Shown here: positions 61,396-64,000 of the stretch, in pieces
Layout: every line of letters starts with the position of its first letter
Numbering within the stretch: the stretch's first letter is position 1
NCBI GenBank assembly: GCA_039000515.1
Contig: JBCFYV010000573.1
Location: 1 to 64,000, forward strand
Source of the DNA: Timema cristinae
Taxonomy: Eukaryota > Arthropoda > Insecta > Phasmatodea > Timematidae
DNA length: 64,000 nt
Reading direction: 5' to 3'
Position numbers and translations under genes: made by a program
The notes under the pieces: generated by a model
What the model saw: only the letters and a program-made list of their open reading frames with translations
The model's database searches: none
What the model was told of the DNA's origin: nothing

Positions 61396-64000
61396 AGTAC
61401 ACTAGGACAGACCCTTGAGGTATAAGGTTTGTTGTGGTCCTCCAGTCACTAGTACAGAACTTGGAGGTATTAGGTGTTTTGTGGTCCACCAGTCACTAGT
61501 ACAACCCTGGAGGTGGATAAAGGTTTGTTTGTGGTCCACCAGTCACTAGTACAGACCCTGGAGGTGGATAAAGGTTTGTTGTGGTCCACCAGTCACTAGT
61601 ACAGACCCTGGAGGTATATTAAGGGTTTATTATGGTCCACCAGTCACTAGTACAGACCCTGGAGGTGTATAAAGGGTTTGTTCTGGTCCACCAGTCACTA
61701 ATAAGCCCCTGGAGGTGGATAAAGGGTTTTTTGTGGTCCACTAGTCACTAGTACAGACCCTGGAGGTGTATAAAGGGTTTGTTCTGGTCCACCAGTCCCT
61801 AGTACAGACCCTGAGGTGGATAAAGGTTTTTTGTGGTCCACTAGTCACTAGTACAGACCCTGGAGGTGGATAAAGGGTTTTGTTGTGGTCCACCATCACT
61901 AGTACAGACCCGGAGGTGGATAAAGGGTTTTGTTGTGGTCCACCAGTCACTATACAGACCCTGGAGGTCTATAAAGGGTTTGTTCTGGTCCACCAGTCAC
62001 TAATACAGCCCCTGGAGGTGGATAAAGGTTTTTTTGTGGTCCACTAGTCACTAGTACAGACCCTGGAGGTGTATAAAGGGTTTGTTCTGGTCCACCAGTC
62101 CCTAGTACAGACCTGGAGGTGTATAAAGGTTTTGTTGTGGTCCACCAGTCACTAGTACAGACCCTGGAGGTGGATAAAGGGTTTGTTGTGGTCCACCAGT
62201 CACTAGTACAGACCCGGAGGTGTATAAAAGGGTTTGTTGTGGTCCAACCAGTCACTAGTAACAGACCCTGGAGGTGGATAAAGGGTTTGTTGTGGTCCAC
62301 CATCACTAGTACAGACCCTGGAGGTGGATAAAGGGTTTTGTTCTGGTCCACCAGTCACTATACAGACCCTTGAGGTGGAATAAAGGGTTTGTTGTGGTCC
62401 ACCAGTCACTAGTACAGACCCTGGAGTGGATAAAGGGTTTGTTGTGGTCCACCAGACACAAGTACAGACCCTGGAGGTGGATAAAGGTTTGTTGTGGTCC
62501 AACAGTCACTAGTACAGACCATGGAGTGGGATAAAGGGTTTTGTTGTGGTCCACCAGTCACTAGTACAGACCCTGGAGGTGATAAAGGTTTGTTGTGGTC
62601 CACCCAGTCACTAGTACAGACCCTGGAGGTGGATAAAGGGTTTGTTGTGGTCCACAGATCACTAGTACAGACCCTGGGCGTGGATAAAGGGTTTGTTGTG
62701 GTCTACCAGTCACTAGTACAGACCCTGGAGGTGGATAAGGTTTGTTCTGGTCCACCAATCACTAGTACAGACCCTGGAGGTGGATAAAGGGTTTGTTGTG
62801 GTCCACCAGTCACTATACAGACCCTGGAGGTGGATAAAGGGTTTGTTCTGGTCCACCAGTCACTATACAGACCCTAGAGGTGGATAAAGGGTTTGTTGTG
62901 GTCCACCAGTCACTAGTACAGACCCTGGAGGTCTATAAAGGATTTGTTCTGGTCCACCATCACTAATACAGCCCCTGGAGGTGGATAAAGGGTTTTTTTG
63001 TGGTCCACTAGTCACTAGTACAGACCCTGGAGGTGTATAAAGGGTTTGTTCTGGTCCACCAGTCCCTAGTACAGACCCTGGAGGTGTATAAAGGGTTTGT
63101 TGTGGTCCACCAGTCACTAGTACAGACCCTGGAGGTGGATAAAGGGTTTGTTGTGGTCCACCAGTCACTAGTACAGACCCTGGGCGTGGATAAAGGGTTT
63201 GTTGTGGTCTACAGTCACTATACAGACCCTGGAGGTGGATAAGGGTTTGTTCTGGTCCACCAATCACTAGTACAGACCCTGGAGGTGGATAAAGGGTTTG
63301 TTGTGGTCCACCATCACTAGTACAGACCCTGGAGGTGGATAAAGGGTTTTTTCTGGTCCACCAGTCACTAGTACAGACCCTGGAGGTGGATAAAGGGTTT
63401 GTTGTGGTCCACCAGTCACTAGTACAGACCCTGGAGGTGGATAAAGGGTTTGTTGTGGTCCACCAGCCACTAGTACAGACCCTGGAGGTGGATAAAGGGT
63501 TTGTTTTGGTCCACCCAGTCACTAGTACAGACCCTGGAGGTGGATAAGGGTTTATTCTGGTCCACCAATCACTAGTACAAGACCCTGGAGGTGGAAAAGG
63601 GTTTGTTGTGGTCCACCATCACTAGTACAGACCCTGGAGGTGGATAAAGGTTTGTTGTGGTCCACCAGTCACTAGTACAGACCCTGGAGGTGTATAAAGG
63701 GTTTGTTCTGGTCCACCAGTCCCTAGTACAGACCCTGGAGGTGTATAAAGGGTTTGTTCTGGTCCACCAGTCCCTAGTACAGACCCTGGAGGTGGATAAA
63801 GGGTTTGTTGTGGTCCACCATCACTAGTACAGACCATGGAGGTGGATAAAGGGTTTGTTGTGCCACCAGTCACTAGTACAGACCCTGGAGGTGGATAAAG
63901 GGTTTGTTGTGGTCACCAGACACTAGTACAGACCCTGGAGGTGGATAAAGGGTTTGTTGTGGTCCACCAGTCACTAATACAGCCCCTGGAGGTGGATAAA
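61396..64000. repeat. 51-bp minisatellite with higher-order structure, about 51 copies, runs off the window
   Basis: The unit is CCACCAGTCACTAGTACAGA, CCCTGGAGGTGGATAAAGGG, TTTGTTGTGGT. 51 is a multiple of three, so frames of up to 219 codons stay open on both strands; these are not genes. Marker variants (AGCCCCTGG, GGTGTATAAAG, GGTCTATAAAG, CCACTAGTC, TTGTTCTGG) recur in the same order starting near 61966 and 62932, showing larger duplicated blocks. Confidence 0.97.

Noticed and set aside
61741..63873. Many frames of 64-219 codons on both strands
   Set aside because: They are by-products of the 51-bp repeat unit and change frame at each indel. Both strands are open equally.

Overview
This window looks like nuclear DNA of an invertebrate animal, most likely an arthropod and possibly an insect. 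The clues are AT-rich, gene-poor DNA with a few GC-rich coding islands, a CYP4-type cytochrome P450, plausible spliced exons with AATAAA signals, tRNA-derived SINEs, miniature inverted-repeat elements and a short (TTAGG)n interstitial stretch. There is no sign of bacterial operons, CRISPR arrays, rRNA genes or functional tRNA genes. The species call is inference. Nearly all of the many short open frames are chance frames or by-products of tandem repeats.

Layout. 1-6.2 kb: homopolymer-rich, poorly resolved sequence with a TIR element and SINE remnants. 6.2-12.6 kb: SINEs, a 26-bp minisatellite, a 1.6-kb giant inverted repeat and a 36-bp minisatellite. 12.6-13.0 kb: a hairpin MITE. 13.3-14.9 kb: an intronless CYP4-like P450 reading frame broken by about eight single-base frameshifts. 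14.9-24.8 kb: nested and solo SINEs, a TIR element, a 47-bp minisatellite with an E-box-type CACGTG in nearly every unit, a TTAGG stretch, a 44-bp and a 41-bp array, and one small possible exon on the minus strand. 24.8-38.3 kb: again homopolymer-rich, with more SINEs and long noisy minisatellites (59, 42, 35 and 47 bp). 42.3-50.0 kb: two GC-rich candidate exons with compatible splice phase, separated by a 7.2-kb interval filled with 55-bp, 45-bp and 20-bp arrays. 50-57.4 kb: AT-rich DNA and a 47-bp array. 58.0-58.4 kb: a second copy of the hairpin MITE. 59.7-60.7 kb: a 57-bp array. 61.4-64.0 kb: a 51-bp array with higher-order structure that runs off the end.

Genes. Only the P450 is recognisable. 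The candidate exons at 42286-42479 and 49682-50020 may form one gene of unknown function whose product ends in a hydrophobic segment. Two further minus-strand frames (6533-6811 with a signal-peptide-like start, and 23815-23976) are weaker candidates. No pathway or operon-like cooperation between genes can be inferred.

The most striking property is structural. About 18 unrelated minisatellite arrays with 20-60 bp units cover roughly a fifth of the window by my rough sum. They are mixed with several tRNA-derived SINE families, two of which share a 3' end, and with foldback-type elements. Sequence quality changes along the window, which limits any claim based on reading frames in the noisy parts.
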